Source: Clostridiales bacterium (GTDB lineage: Bacteria > Bacillota > Clostridia > Lachnospirales > Lachnospiraceae). Taken from it: 34,655 nt of DNA. Both the position numbers and the translations under genes were made by a program. The notes beneath the pieces were generated by a model, which saw nothing but the letters and a program-made list of their open reading frames with translations, searched no databases and was not told where the DNA came from. The DNA lies in NCBI GenBank assembly GCA_022778745.1, contig JALFSR010000024.1, positions 1 through 34,655 on the forward strand, given 5' to 3'. Shown here piece by piece: positions 7,840 to 17,007 of the stretch (position 1 is its first letter; the number at the start of each line of letters is the position of its first letter).

Positions 7840-8530
7840 ATATTTTCCTCCGCTGTATGATTATACTTTTTACCCCATCACCAATTCTTTCAAAGAAACA
7901 CTGCACATGACGATACCATTCATAGTGATTCGAAAGACGAAATGTTATTTCTGCCAATGCAATTCCCCCAATTAAATCAATGATATAATGCTGCTTTAAT
8001 GTTTGAGTAGAAATACAAATCAATGCAGCAAATATAAGAGAAAAGTATTTATACCACTTCGGAATATCCTCTCTGTCTTTTATTCCAATTACACAAAACC
8101 AACTTACAAGACAATGAATCGATGGAAATAAATTTGTAGGCTGATCTGCTTTGTACAATCCTCTAACTAATTCAATCCATATCGAATCTCCTTGCAGTTC
8201 TGGTCTTATATTTGTCGTTGGCATTAAAACAAAAAATACAAGACATACCGTTCTTGATAATAAATCTGCCGTCACAAAACGATATAATTTTTCCTTTCCT
8301 CCTCTTCCAATTAAAATATAATTTACTATCCAAAATACATAAGCCAAAAAGTAAAAAATAATAAACTCAGGAATAAATGGTACTTTGCGATCAAATGCCA
8401 TAGTAAAATCATAATGGGGCAAATTACTACATAAGATATTAGATCCCCAATATACAATACAATTATAGAGTAATCCACTCAATAATGGAATAATTGCATA
8501 AATAGGTACAATTTTATTTATTTGTTTCAC
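7826..8530 (-). CDS. PAP2-superfamily membrane phosphatase or lipid phosphotransferase
   Basis: A 234-residue membrane protein with five or six hydrophobic segments. It has two of the three PAP2 motifs: NLFPSIHC (PSxH at 136-139) and STQTLKQHYIIDLIGG (His181 and Asp185). The first motif, KxxxxxxRP, is not obvious; RPELQGDSIW near 109 contains only the RP. This resembles the PAP2_3 / inositol-phosphorylceramide-synthase-like branch more than classic PgpB. The likely reaction is dephosphorylation of a lipid phosphate, or transfer of a phospho head group. The start is GTG with AAGGAG before it. It heads the membrane-lipid operon (YbhN-type gene, pssA, psd), so a phospholipid-related substrate is expected but unproven. 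Confidence 0.85.
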   Translation of the reverse strand: MKQINKIVPIYAIIPLLSGLLYNCIVYWGSNILCSNLPHYDFTMAFDRKVPFIPEFIIFYFLAYVFWIVNYILIGRGGKEKLYRFVTADLLSRTVCLVFFVLMPTTNIRPELQGDSIWIELVRGLYKADQPTNLFPSIHCLVSWFCVIGIKDREDIPKWYKYFSLIFAALICISTQTLKQHYIIDLIGGIALAEITFRLSNHYEWYRHVQCFFERIGDGVKSIIIQRRKICEEK

Positions 8531-8635
8531 ATCATTTCTCCTTCCTATATAAAAAGTAAAGAGGACATTTCAAATCCGCTTTGCAACTTCCTCATGAACA
8601 CAAAACGTGTATTTTTGCTTACCTTATGCTTTCGC

Positions 8636-8671
8636 GTAAAAAAAGAGCTGTCCAGGCTATTGGACAGCTCT
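8636..8671 (-). terminator. Strong intrinsic terminator of the fab-acc operon
   Basis: AGAGCTGTCCA (8644-8654) and TGGACAGCTCT (8661-8671) make a perfect 11-bp stem with a 6-base loop. On the minus strand it is followed at once by seven T (plus 8638-8644, overlapping the last pair). It lies about 80 bases after the stop codon of the FabK-like gene and ends the fatty-acid operon. The rest of the 8531-8750 gap holds no recognisable feature. Confidence 0.95.
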
Positions 8672-8750
8672 GACACGATTCTTATTATACATTTTTTCGT
8701 GCAATCTGTAAATATCAATTATTCATTATTCATGAATTTGTAAGAAGTAT

Positions 8751-9809
8751 TTATTTTGGAAAAAACTCATGAATTACTTCGTTTACTGTTTGAATTTTTT
8801 CTGCTCTCCATGCCTGAGCTCCACAGAAAAGAAGTGCCTGATCTACATTTCCTTTTGCTGCATTTACTAATGCATCAGTAATGCAGTAAGGTATTGTTTC
8901 TTTTTTGCATGTAATAATGCACTGATGACATTTTGTTAATTTTGGACGATTTCCTGCCATGCAGTCTGCCATAAATTTATTTTTTATTGCTCTTCCTGGC
9001 ATTCCAACCGGACTTTTTACAATAACAATATCTTCTTTTTTTGCATTAATATATGCATTTTTATATTCTATTGCAGCATCGCATTCTTCTGTTGTAACAA
9101 AACGTGTCGCAACTTGTATTGCATCTGCCCCCAATTCAAAATAATGTAGTGCTTTTTCTCTGTTATAAATTCCTCCTGCAACTGCGATCGGAATTTTTGT
9201 CTCATACTTTTGTTCAAATGTTTTTACAACATCAAAAATTTTCAAAATCTCAGTATCATAACTTTCTTCTGTATAATGATCCAATTCTTCTCTTGAAAAT
9301 CCAAGATGTCCTCCTGCCTCTGGTCCTTCGATCACAACAAGATCTGGTACTCTATGATATTTTCTGTCCCACATCTTGCAAATTACCATTGCTGCTTTTG
9401 CAGATGACACAATCGGGGCTAATTTTGCATCTCCCCCTGCCAATTCTGGAAGACTTACTGGAAGTCCTGCACCAGATATAATAATATCTGCTCCTTGACG
9501 ACATGCTTCTTTTACATAATCTGCGTAATGCTGTGTGGCAACCATAATATTGACACCGACAATTCCTCCATTTGCAATCTCTTTTGCTTTCTGGATCTCT
9601 TTTCCAATTGCACGCAGATTTGCCTCTAATGGACTCGTATCATAATCTTCTTCCCTATATCCAATCTGTGCAGTAGATATAATGCCAATTCCTCCTGCAG
9701 CAGCTACTGCTCCTGCAAGTCCAGACAAACTAATGCCAACACCCATTCCTCCTTGGATGATTGGATAGCGGCTTTCTAAGTTTCCAATTTTTAATCCACC
9801 TTTATACAT
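8751..9809 (-). CDS. FabK-like / nitronate monooxygenase family flavoprotein with a C-terminal Cys cluster
   Basis: A 352-residue TIM-barrel FMN protein of the NMO/FabK family. Visible blocks are YPIIQGGMGVGIS, the flavin/catalytic segment EGPEAGGHLG (His168) and AVAGGIYN, then GADAIQVATRF. Unlike FabK it has a C-terminal extension with Cys294, Cys297, Cys301 and Cys309 (C-x2-C-x3-C-x7-C), which could hold a metal or iron-sulfur cluster. The start is placed at 9809 because AGGAGG lies 7 bases upstream; the ATG two codons earlier is too close to it. It is the last gene of the fab-acc operon, before the terminator. It might be a second enoyl reductase, a nitronate oxidase or an unrelated oxidoreductase; the sequence does not decide. 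Confidence 0.85.
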   Translation of the reverse strand: MYKGGLKIGNLESRYPIIQGGMGVGISLSGLAGAVAAAGGIGIISTAQIGYREEDYDTSPLEANLRAIGKEIQKAKEIANGGIVGVNIMVATQHYADYVKEACRQGADIIISGAGLPVSLPELAGGDAKLAPIVSSAKAAMVICKMWDRKYHRVPDLVVIEGPEAGGHLGFSREELDHYTEESYDTEILKIFDVVKTFEQKYETKIPIAVAGGIYNREKALHYFELGADAIQVATRFVTTEECDAAIEYKNAYINAKKEDIVIVKSPVGMPGRAIKNKFMADCMAGNRPKLTKCHQCIITCKKETIPYCITDALVNAAKGNVDQALLFCGAQAWRAEKIQTVNEVIHEFFPK

Positions 9810-9885
9810 AATCATTCCTCCTAAGTCCAATGTTATAATATAGGGTGAAAACCCATTCACTTACGGATGGGATGCAATTCAGTGA

Positions 9886-11568
9886 TTACATATTCCGGAA
9901 TCGTTCATAACGATGAGCAGCTAACTGTTCTCCCTCTTTTTGACTGTACGTTGCCAAAAAACGTTGAATTTGTTCTGAAATATCGCTACATATTGGTTCC
10001 ATTGTCTCCATAGTCGCTGGCTCTTCTTCTCTTATTATATAATCAATAATTCCTAATTTTTTCAGATCTGCAGCTGTAATTTTCATAACCTTCGCTGCAT
10101 CAGCTGCTTTTTTTGCATCTTTCCATAAAATAGAAGCAAATCCCTCTGGAGAAAGTACAGAATAAATTGCATTTTCCATCATCCAAACTTCATCTGCAAC
10201 AGCCATTGCTAAGGCACCTCCGCTGCCTCCTTCTCCAATAAAAATAGATAATACTGGAACTTTTAAGGCAGACATTTCATATAAATTTCTTGCAATTGCT
10301 TCGCCTTGTCCACGTTCTTCTGCTTCTAGACCGCAAAACGCTCCTGGTGTGTCAACAAAACAAATAATCGGACGGTGAAATTTTTCTGCCTGCTTCATCA
10401 AACGCAATGCCTTTCGATATCCTTCTGGAGATGGCATTCCAAAATTTCTTTTAATATTGTCTTTCGTGTTTTTTCCTTTTTGCTGTGCAATTACAGTGAC
10501 CGGTACTCCTTGAAAACGTGCAATTCCCCCGACAATTGCACCATCATCTCCAAAATAACGATCACCATGAAGTTCTATAAAATCAGTAAAAACTGCTTCA
10601 ATATAGTCAAGTCCTGTTGGACGCTCTGGCATACGAGAAATCATAACACGATCCCATGCGGCAATTTTTTCTCCACTCTTTTTATATGATTTTGTTTCAT
10701 TTGCTGGCATTTGACAGACATTGTTTGTCTCATGAAGCATTAAAAGATTGGATAATGTTTGTTTCATTTCTTCTCTTCTTACAATTCCATCCAAAAATCC
10801 ATGCTCCAATAAGAATTCTGCTCGTTGAAATCCTTCTGGAAGTTTTTGATGAATCGTCTGTTCAATTACACGCGGACCTGCAAATCCAATCAATGCACCT
10901 GGCTCTGATAGAATAATATCTCCAAGCATTGCAAAACTTGCTGTCACACCGCCCGTTGTTGGATCGGTTAATACAGTAATCGACAATAGCCCTGCATCAC
11001 TATGTCGTTTTAATGCTGCTGATGTTTTTGCCATCTGCATTAATGAAACAATTCCTTCCTGCATTCTTGCTCCTCCAGAACAGGTAAATAGAATAACAGG
11101 AAGCTTTTCTTCAATTGCACGTTCAACTGCAGCTGCTACCTTTTCTCCAACATCATATCCCATACTTCCCATAAAGAATCGGGCATCCATAACGCCAAGA
11201 ACTACCTTTCTTCCGTCAATCTCTCCTATTCCTGTTACAATTGCTTCATTAAGATTCGTCTTTTCTTTTACTTCTGCAAGTTTCTTTTCATATCCAGGAA
11301 AACGCAATGGATTCGATGACGGCATATCTGCATTCCATTCTTTAAAACTCCCCTCATCTACTATTGAGTTGATTCTACGCCGAGCATGCACTCGGAAATA
11401 TCCTTTACATTTTGGGCAGATATAATGTCCTTTGATTACGTCTTCTGTATAAATCGCAGCTCCACACTTATTACACTTTTTCCAAAGTCCTGCTGGAATT
11501 TCTGGTTCCATTTCCTGCTCTTCTGCTTTCTGGCGAACAGGACGTTTTTTTAAAAAATCTCGAATCAT
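9886..11568 (-). CDS. accDA: Acetyl-CoA carboxylase carboxyltransferase, fused beta and alpha subunits
   Basis: A 560-residue fusion that transfers the carboxyl group from carboxybiotin on AccB to acetyl-CoA, giving malonyl-CoA. Residues 1-285 are AccD: a zinc ribbon with Cys32, Cys35, Cys51 and Cys54, then the [10 protein letters not shown] acyl-CoA pocket at 163-172. Residues 300-560 are AccA, from [21 protein letters not shown] to the [10 protein letters not shown] motif at 446-454. The N-terminal helical segment of free-standing AccA appears to be missing, leaving a short linker near residues 285-303. The start ATG follows GAGGGAT, 11 bases after accC. Such fusions are known in some Clostridia; a frameshift artefact is ruled out because the frame is continuous. 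Confidence 0.95.
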   Translation of the reverse strand: MIRDFLKKRPVRQKAEEQEMEPEIPAGLWKKCNKCGAAIYTEDVIKGHYICPKCKGYFRVHARRRINSIVDEGSFKEWNADMPSSNPLRFPGYEKKLAEVKEKTNLNEAIVTGIGEIDGRKVVLGVMDARFFMGSMGYDVGEKVAAAVERAIEEKLPVILFTCSGGARMQEGIVSLMQMAKTSAALKRHSDAGLLSITVLTDPTTGGVTASFAMLGDIILSEPGALIGFAGPRVIEQTIHQKLPEGFQRAEFLLEHGFLDGIVRREEMKQTLSNLLMLHETNNVCQMPANETKSYKKSGEKIAAWDRVMISRMPERPTGLDYIEAVFTDFIELHGDRYFGDDGAIVGGIARFQGVPVTVIAQQKGKNTKDNIKRNFGMPSPEGYRKALRLMKQAEKFHRPIICFVDTPGAFCGLEAEERGQGEAIARNLYEMSALKVPVLSIFIGEGGSGGALAMAVADEVWMMENAIYSVLSPEGFASILWKDAKKAADAAKVMKITAADLKKLGIIDYIIREEEPATMETMEPICSDISEQIQRFLATYSQKEGEQLAAHRYERFRNM

Positions 11569-11579
11569 TGCCTAATCCC

Positions 11580-12923
11580 TCAATTTCCAAAATAAGTTTC
11601 GATAAAATCGGTATTGACATCTCCCTTTTGAAATGCCTTGTTTTCTAAAATTTCAAACTGAAATTCCACATTTGTATCAACGCCTTCTACAACAACTTCT
11701 CCTAGCGCACTGAGCATTTTTTGAATCGCACCTTCTCGATCTTTGTCATATACCATTAATTTAGCAATCATAGAATCATAATATGGTGGAATCTGATATC
11801 CAGAATAAATTGCTGAATCAATTCTCACACCATTTCCTCCTGGAAAATGCAGATTTGTAATCTGTCCTGGACATGGCATAAAGTTTTTCGATGGATTTTC
11901 TGCATTAATTCGGCATTCAATCGCATGTCCTTGAATGACAATATCTTCTTGCTTCCATTCTAAAGGTTCTCCGGCTGCAATTTTTATTTGTTCTTTAATC
12001 AAATCCATTCCTGTAACAAGCTCTGTTACACCATGTTCTACTTGAATTCGTGTATTCATCTCGATAAAATAGTAATTATTATTTTTATCTAACAAAAATT
12101 CAATCGTTCCTGCATTAACATATCCTGCTGCCTTTGCTGCACGCACTGCCGTCTCTCCCATCTCTTTTCTCAGCTCTGGAGAAATCGCAGCAGATGGAGA
12201 TTCTTCTACTAATTTTTGATGGCGTCTTTGAATTGAGCAATCACGTTCTCCTAAATGAATGACATTACCATGCTCGTCTGCTAAAATCTGAAACTCAATA
12301 TGGCGAGGTGATTCTACATAACGCTCTAAATACATTGTATCATCTGAAAATGAATTGATCGATTCTCTCTGTGCATTTAAAAAATGATTATCAAATTCTT
12401 CTGGACAATGTGCAATTCTCATTCCCTTTCCGCCGCCGCCGCTTGCTGCTTTTATCATAACTGGATAACCAATTTTTTCAGCAATTTCACGTCCGACTGC
12501 GACATCATAGATTGGTTCCTTGCTTCCTGGAACAACTGGCACTCCTGCTTCAATCATCGTGTTTCTTGCCGCAGACTTATTACCCATACGGTCAATTACC
12601 TCTGCTGGAGGACCTATGAATTTAATATGACATTTCTCACATAATGTCACAAATTTACTATTTTCAGAAAGGAATCCAAACCCAGGATGAATTGCATCTG
12701 CTTTTGTCGCAACCGTAGCACTGAGCAGACTTTCCATATTCAAATAGCTGTCTGCGGATGATGCTGGTCCAATGCAAATTGCCTCATCTGCCAGCATTGC
12801 ATGAAGAGAATCTTTGTCTGCTTCTGAGTAGACAGCAACCGTTGCAATTCCCATCTCTCTGCAGGCACGGATAATTCTTACTGCAATCTCTCCTCTGTTT
12901 GCGATTAATATTTTACGAAACAT
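11580..12923 (-). CDS. accC: Acetyl-CoA carboxylase, biotin carboxylase subunit
   Basis: A 447-residue ATP-grasp enzyme that carboxylates the biotin of AccB using ATP and bicarbonate. The N-terminal biotin-carboxylase fold starts FRKILIANRGEIAVRIIRACRE. The glycine-rich ATP lid is SGGGGKGMRI (161-170), and the catalytic block EMNTRIQVEH holds Glu288 and Arg292. The length is that of a free-standing AccC, with no biotin domain. The ATG at 12923 follows AAGGAG, 10 bases after the fabZ stop. It lies between fabZ and accDA, so all malonyl-CoA-forming subunits are encoded within about 4 kb of one transcript. Confidence 0.97.
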   Translation of the reverse strand: MFRKILIANRGEIAVRIIRACREMGIATVAVYSEADKDSLHAMLADEAICIGPASSADSYLNMESLLSATVATKADAIHPGFGFLSENSKFVTLCEKCHIKFIGPPAEVIDRMGNKSAARNTMIEAGVPVVPGSKEPIYDVAVGREIAEKIGYPVMIKAASGGGGKGMRIAHCPEEFDNHFLNAQRESINSFSDDTMYLERYVESPRHIEFQILADEHGNVIHLGERDCSIQRRHQKLVEESPSAAISPELRKEMGETAVRAAKAAGYVNAGTIEFLLDKNNNYYFIEMNTRIQVEHGVTELVTGMDLIKEQIKIAAGEPLEWKQEDIVIQGHAIECRINAENPSKNFMPCPGQITNLHFPGGNGVRIDSAIYSGYQIPPYYDSMIAKLMVYDKDREGAIQKMLSALGEVVVEGVDTNVEFQFEILENKAFQKGDVNTDFIETYFGN

Positions 12924-12933
12924 AATCTACTCC

Positions 12934-13356
12934 TTATCCAATCATAAACGTCATTTCTGCTGAAACCGCAACCTTTCCATCTACTGTAGCAGTCGCCTTT
13001 CCAATTCCGATTGGTCCCTTTTGCTTAATAATCTCGCATTCCAAACGAACTTTATCTCCTGGAACGACTTTTTTACGGAACTTTGCCTTATCAATTCCTC
13101 CAAAATAAGCAACTTTTCCCTTGTTGTCTTCTAAACTTAAAATCGCAACTGCTCCAACTTGCGCAAGTGCCTCTAAAATAAGCACACCTGGCATAACTGG
13201 TTCTTGTGGGAAATGACCTTTAAAAAAATCTTCATGAAATGTCACACATTTGTATCCAACTCCACGTACACCTGGTTCCAATTCTTCGATATAATCGACT
13301 AATAAAAATGGATGTCTATGTGGAATAATTTGTTCAATTTCTTTTACCCCTAACAT
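12934..13356 (-). CDS. fabZ: 3-hydroxyacyl-ACP dehydratase
   Basis: A 140-residue hot-dog-fold dehydratase that converts 3-hydroxyacyl-ACP to trans-2-enoyl-ACP. The catalytic pair is His48 in [13 protein letters not shown] and Glu62 in LILEALAQ, the 14-residue separation expected for Fab[12 protein letters not shown] is the other signature. The frame is open six codons further, but AGGAGG sits 5 bases before the ATG at 13356, so that start is used. The gene lies between accB and accC, splitting the carboxylase genes exactly as in the Streptococcus pneumoniae fab cluster. No FabA-type isomerase is present in the window. Confidence 0.96.
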   Translation of the reverse strand: MLGVKEIEQIIPHRHPFLLVDYIEELEPGVRGVGYKCVTFHEDFFKGHFPQEPVMPGVLILEALAQVGAVAILSLEDNKGKVAYFGGIDKAKFRKKVVPGDKVRLECEIIKQKGPIGIGKATATVDGKVAVSAEMTFMIG

Positions 13357-13409
13357 AATTTCCTCCTGCAGCATATTGCTTTCGTCTATGTCTTTTCTAT
13401 CGCATTTAT

Positions 13410-13859
13410 TTATGGCTTTGCAATGCGGAACAATGGCTGTCCATATTCAACAATATCTTTATTTTGTACAAGAATATCTGCCACAACGCCATCATACTCA
13501 CACTCGATTTCATTCATTAACTTCATCGCTTCAATAATTCCAAGCACTTGTCCTTTTTTTACTCTATCTCCTACCGATACAAATGGCTCCGCATCTTCAC
13601 TTGGTGCAGCATAAAATGTTCCGACAAGTGGTGCTGTGACAACTTCATCTGGATTATTAAATTCTGCTGATGCTTTTTCTTTTTGTTCTAACACTTTTAC
13701 TGTCTCTGCAGCAGCTGGCAGTGATGCAATGACTTCCTTTTCTTTTTCTTTTTTCAATACAAGCTGAATTCCATCTGTCTTTAACTGTAAGCTTGTCAAA
13801 TCTGATTTTGACATCAGCTTAATCAAACTTTCAATCTGTTCAAACTCTGTCTTTTCCAT
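13410..13859 (-). CDS. accB: Biotin carboxyl carrier protein of acetyl-CoA carboxylase
   Basis: A 149-residue carrier that shuttles carboxybiotin between AccC and AccDA. The C-terminal biotinyl domain has the [10 protein letters not shown] motif, with Lys113 as the biotinylation site, and the preceding [11 protein letters not shown] thumb/flap region seen in bacterial BCCP. The N-terminal 40 residues form the helix and strand that contact AccC. A Lys/Glu/Ala-rich linker (about 37-70) joins them. The start ATG follows AGGAG 8-9 bases upstream and the gene begins 11 bases after fabF. A biotin ligase (BirA) is needed but is not encoded in this window. Confidence 0.96.
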   Translation of the reverse strand: MEKTEFEQIESLIKLMSKSDLTSLQLKTDGIQLVLKKEKEKEVIASLPAAAETVKVLEQKEKASAEFNNPDEVVTAPLVGTFYAAPSEDAEPFVSVGDRVKKGQVLGIIEAMKLMNEIECEYDGVVADILVQNKDIVEYGQPLFRIAKP

Positions 13860-13870
13860 TTCACAATCTC

Positions 13871-15106
13871 CTATGCTTCGTATTTTTTCACTAAAAGAGT
13901 TGCGTTATGTCCTCCAAATCCAAGGGAATTTGTCATTACATAATTCACATCCATCTGCTCTGGACCATTTATTACATAATCCAAATCACATTCTTCATCT
14001 GGAACTTGATAACCGACGGTTGGATGAATATAACCATTTTCAATTGATTTTACACAGACAATAAATTCTACTGCACCAGCAGCACCAAGTAAATGACCGA
14101 TCATAGACTTTGTTGAACTAATCTTTACGTTTCGTGCATGATCACCAAATGCTAACTTAATTGCTTTTGTCTCAAATAAGTCATTATGATGCGTACTTGT
14201 ACCATGTGCATTAATATAATCAATCTGATCTGGCGTTACATTTGCATCATGCATTGCATTTTCCATTGCTTTTGCTGCACCGCTTCCATCTTCAATCGGA
14301 GAAGTAATATGATACGCATCACAAGTTGCTCCATATCCGACTAACTCTGCATATATTTTTGCACCTCTTGCCAATGCATGATCCAATGATTCTAATACAA
14401 CAACACCTGCACCTTCACCCATGACAAATCCGCTTCTCTCTTTGTCAAATGGAATCGATGCACGCATTGGATCTTCGCATGCTGTCAATGCAGTCAATGC
14501 AGTAAATCCTGCTACTCCGATTGGAGTAATCGAACTTTCTGTTCCTCCAGCAAGCATAACATCTGCATCTCCATACTGAATTGTACGGAATGCTTCTCCA
14601 ATTGAATGCGTTCCTGTTGCACATGCGGTTACTACATTGATATTTTTTCCTTTTAATCTATACTGAATACTAATATTTCCAGCAGCCATATTGGAAATCA
14701 TCATTGGAACCAATAATGGATTTACTCTTGATGGACCTCTTTTTTCCATCTTTTCGCATTCTTTTTCAATGTCATTCAGTCCTCCAATACCAGAACCAAC
14801 GCTTACACCAACACGATATGGATCTTCTTTTTCCATATCTAATCCGGCATCATCCATTGCCTCTTTTGCCGCTGCAACTGCATACTGAGAGAAAGCAGAC
14901 ATACGTCTTGCCGCCTTGAAATCCATATGTTCTTTTGCAACAAATCCTTTTACTTCTGCTGCAAGATGTACTTTAAAGTCACTTGTATCAAACTTCGTAA
15001 TTGGCGCAATTCCAACTTTCTGATCTTTAATTCCCTGCCAAAACTGTTCTACATTATTTCCGATTGGTGTCACAGCACCTAATCCAGTTACTACAACTCG
15101 ATTCAT
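13871..15106 (-). CDS. fabF: Beta-ketoacyl-ACP synthase II
   Basis: A 411-residue condensing enzyme that elongates acyl-ACP with malonyl-ACP. The Cys-His-His set is Cys162 (VTACATGTHSIG), His301 (NAHGTSTHHND) and His338 (KSMIGHLLGAAG), with Lys333 alongside. The reading frame extends 11 codons upstream, but GGAGG lies just before the ATG at 15106, and MNRVVVTGLGAVTP is the normal FabF N-terminus. It is the only FabB/F-type synthase in the window, so it would serve all elongation steps after FabH. It sits between fabG and accB with short spacers. Confidence 0.97.
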   Translation of the reverse strand: MNRVVVTGLGAVTPIGNNVEQFWQGIKDQKVGIAPITKFDTSDFKVHLAAEVKGFVAKEHMDFKAARRMSAFSQYAVAAAKEAMDDAGLDMEKEDPYRVGVSVGSGIGGLNDIEKECEKMEKRGPSRVNPLLVPMMISNMAAGNISIQYRLKGKNINVVTACATGTHSIGEAFRTIQYGDADVMLAGGTESSITPIGVAGFTALTALTACEDPMRASIPFDKERSGFVMGEGAGVVVLESLDHALARGAKIYAELVGYGATCDAYHITSPIEDGSGAAKAMENAMHDANVTPDQIDYINAHGTSTHHNDLFETKAIKLAFGDHARNVKISSTKSMIGHLLGAAGAVEFIVCVKSIENGYIHPTVGYQVPDEECDLDYVINGPEQMDVNYVMTNSLGFGGHNATLLVKKYEA

Positions 15107-15148
15107 AATTTCCTCCATTCGATATTTTCCAGAATTCATTTATCAATA

Positions 15149-15889
15149 TTACATTGCCATTCCACCATCTACATGGATAACTTGCCCTGTAATATATTTT
15201 GCTTTTTCTGAGGCTAAGAACACAGCTGTCTGTGCAATATCTTCTGTCTCTCCAAACTTCTTCATTGGAATCTGCAAAACTGCTGCCTCTTTTGCTGCAT
15301 CTAGAAGTACTTCTGTCATCTCTGTTTTAATAAATCCTGGAGCAATTGCATTGACAGTAATTCCACGACTTGCAATTTCTCTTGCCACAGCTTTTGTCAA
15401 CCCAATTACACCTGCCTTTGATGCGGAATAATTTGCCTGTCCTGCATTTCCTATTACACCAGAAACGGATGAAATATTAATAATTCTTCCTGCTTTTTGA
15501 CGAAGCATTTGACGAGATACAAATTTAGTACAGTTAAATGCACCTTTTAAATTTGTCTGAATAACAGCATCAAAATCTTCTTCTGTCATCTTCATCAGCA
15601 ATCCATCTCTTGTAATTCCTGCATTATTTACTAAAATATCAATTCGTTTATAACGTTTTATTATGTCTGTTAAAAATGCTTCGCAAGCTGCGAAATCTGC
15701 CACATTACACTGAACTGCTTCTGCTTTTCCGCCTGCCTGACAAATTTCTTCTACTACTTCTTCTGCTTTTTTTACTGATCCATTATAATTGACAATGACT
15801 GCTGCGCCTTCTTTTGCAAATGCGAAAGCAATTGCTCTTCCGATTCCACGGCTTGCACCTGTCACAACTGCTATCTTTCCTTGTAACAT
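15149..15889 (-). CDS. fabG: 3-oxoacyl-ACP reductase
   Basis: A 246-residue short-chain dehydrogenase that reduces 3-oxoacyl-ACP to 3-hydroxyacyl-ACP using NADPH. It has the cofactor loop TGASRGIG (10-17), NNAG at 88-91, and the catalytic residues Ser141, Tyr154 and Lys158 in NISSVSG and YSASKAG. The C-terminus [12 protein letters not shown] is typical of FabG. The ATG at 15889 follows GGAGG. The gene is third in the fabD-fabG-fabF stretch; the context separates it from the many other short-chain dehydrogenases. The upstream spacer contains a short GATA run and no hairpin. Confidence 0.96.
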   Translation of the reverse strand: MLQGKIAVVTGASRGIGRAIAFAFAKEGAAVIVNYNGSVKKAEEVVEEICQAGGKAEAVQCNVADFAACEAFLTDIIKRYKRIDILVNNAGITRDGLLMKMTEEDFDAVIQTNLKGAFNCTKFVSRQMLRQKAGRIINISSVSGVIGNAGQANYSASKAGVIGLTKAVAREIASRGITVNAIAPGFIKTEMTEVLLDAAKEAAVLQIPMKKFGETEDIAQTAVFLASEKAKYITGQVIHVDGGMAM

Positions 15890-15937
15890 GAGTAACCTCC
15901 ATCTATCTATCTAAAATCTAAATACTACCTTTTATTA

Positions 15938-16858
15938 TTACGCTAAACTTTCAGCGACTTTTTGTAAGTCTTCTGGTGTTTCAATATGGTAGGCTGTCAC
16001 TTTTCGATTAATTTTCTTTAAAAATCCTGTTAAGGTTGTTCCTGGTCCTACTTCAATAAATGTATCCACTCCATCTTCAATCATTGACTCAACACACTGC
16101 TGCCAACGAACAGAACTGGATACTTGCTGTTTTAATAATTCTTTTATCTGTTCTTCATCAGTGACATACTCTCCTGTCACATTTGTTGCATATGGAATTG
16201 CAGGTTTTCTTATTTGTACTGGCTCTAATACTTCTCCTAATTTTTCCCCTGCTCCTGTAAGCATCTTAGAATGGAATGGTCCACTGACATTTAATGGAAT
16301 ACAACGCTTTGCACCTGCTGCAGTTAACGCCTCACACGCCGTCTGTACTGCTTCTTTTTTGCCTGAAATTACAATCTGTCCTGGACAGTTATAATTTGCG
16401 ATCTGAACATCCTCGATTGGTGCGATCACCTCTTCTATTTTATCTGCTTTCATTGCTAAAACAGCAGCCATTCCACCCTGTCCTGCTGGTACTTCATGTT
16501 CCATCAAAATTCCTCTTTGACGTACTACACGAATTGCATCTTCTGCATCCATTACATTTGCTGCTACAAGTGCACTGTACTCTCCAAGGCTCAATCCTGC
16601 TGCCACTGCTGGCACAATTCCTGCTTCCTTTAATGCCGCCAAAATTGCAGTCTCCGTTGTGACAAGAGCACACTGAGTATATTCTGTCTGATCTAGGCGA
16701 TCATTTTTTTCAAAACACAATTCTTTCATATCCATATTCAACACTTCGCTGGCACGATCAAAAATCTGACGCGCAGCTGGGCAGTTCTCATAAAACTCTT
16801 GTCCCATACCAGCCTTTTGTGCTCCCTGTCCTGGAAAAATAAATGCAATTTTGCTCAT
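15938..16858 (-). CDS. fabD: Malonyl-CoA:ACP transacylase
   Basis: A 306-residue acyltransferase that loads malonate from CoA onto ACP. The N-terminal motif FIFPGQGAQKAGMG, the nucleophile elbow GLSLGEYSAL (Ser90) and the catalytic His196 in GPFHSKML are all present. The start at 16858 is preferred because AGGAG sits 7 bases upstream; the in-frame ATG two codons earlier is only one base from it. A 149-base gap containing a long stem-loop separates it from fabK, the largest spacer inside the fatty-acid operon, so fabD and later genes could be expressed at a different level from fabH-acpP-fabK. Confidence 0.96.
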   Translation of the reverse strand: MSKIAFIFPGQGAQKAGMGQEFYENCPAARQIFDRASEVLNMDMKELCFEKNDRLDQTEYTQCALVTTETAILAALKEAGIVPAVAAGLSLGEYSALVAANVMDAEDAIRVVRQRGILMEHEVPAGQGGMAAVLAMKADKIEEVIAPIEDVQIANYNCPGQIVISGKKEAVQTACEALTAAGAKRCIPLNVSGPFHSKMLTGAGEKLGEVLEPVQIRKPAIPYATNVTGEYVTDEEQIKELLKQQVSSSVRWQQCVESMIEDGVDTFIEVGPGTTLTGFLKKINRKVTAYHIETPEDLQKVAESLA

Positions 16859-16909
16859 ATCCATTCTCCTTTTGCTTTCAATCTTATTTCTAACAATTCT
16901 CTATATAAG

Positions 16910-16952
16910 AAAGTCCCTTGCCCGTTGTTTATAACCAAAGACAAAGGACTTT
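16910..16952 (-). other. Long stem-loop between fabK and fabD
   Basis: AAAGTCCCTTG (16910-16920) and CAAAGGACTTT (16942-16952) are inverted around a 21-base loop. In the minus-strand RNA the one mismatch becomes a G-U pair, and pairing can extend a few bases on both sides. It is followed by UUUCUUAUAU, a poor U tract. It could be a leaky terminator or a processing site that tunes fabD and downstream genes relative to acpP and fabK. Confidence 0.5.
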
Positions 16953-17007
16953 TCTTTTTACTCTAGATGAAACCTTTTCCCACTTATGTTTCTTTTAAAA
17001 CTTAAAA

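Noticed and set aside
8531-8640. Promoter TTGAAA-16-TATATA in front of the PAP2 gene.
   Set aside because: The -10 would be so close to the GTG start that the transcript would lack the ribosome binding site. No better promoter was identified in this spacer.
9810-9885. Short inverted repeats (GGGT/ACCC, CCCAT/ATGGG) between accDA and the FabK-like gene as a terminator.
   Set aside because: Stems are only 4-5 bp and no U tract follows; the strong terminator is after the FabK-like gene.
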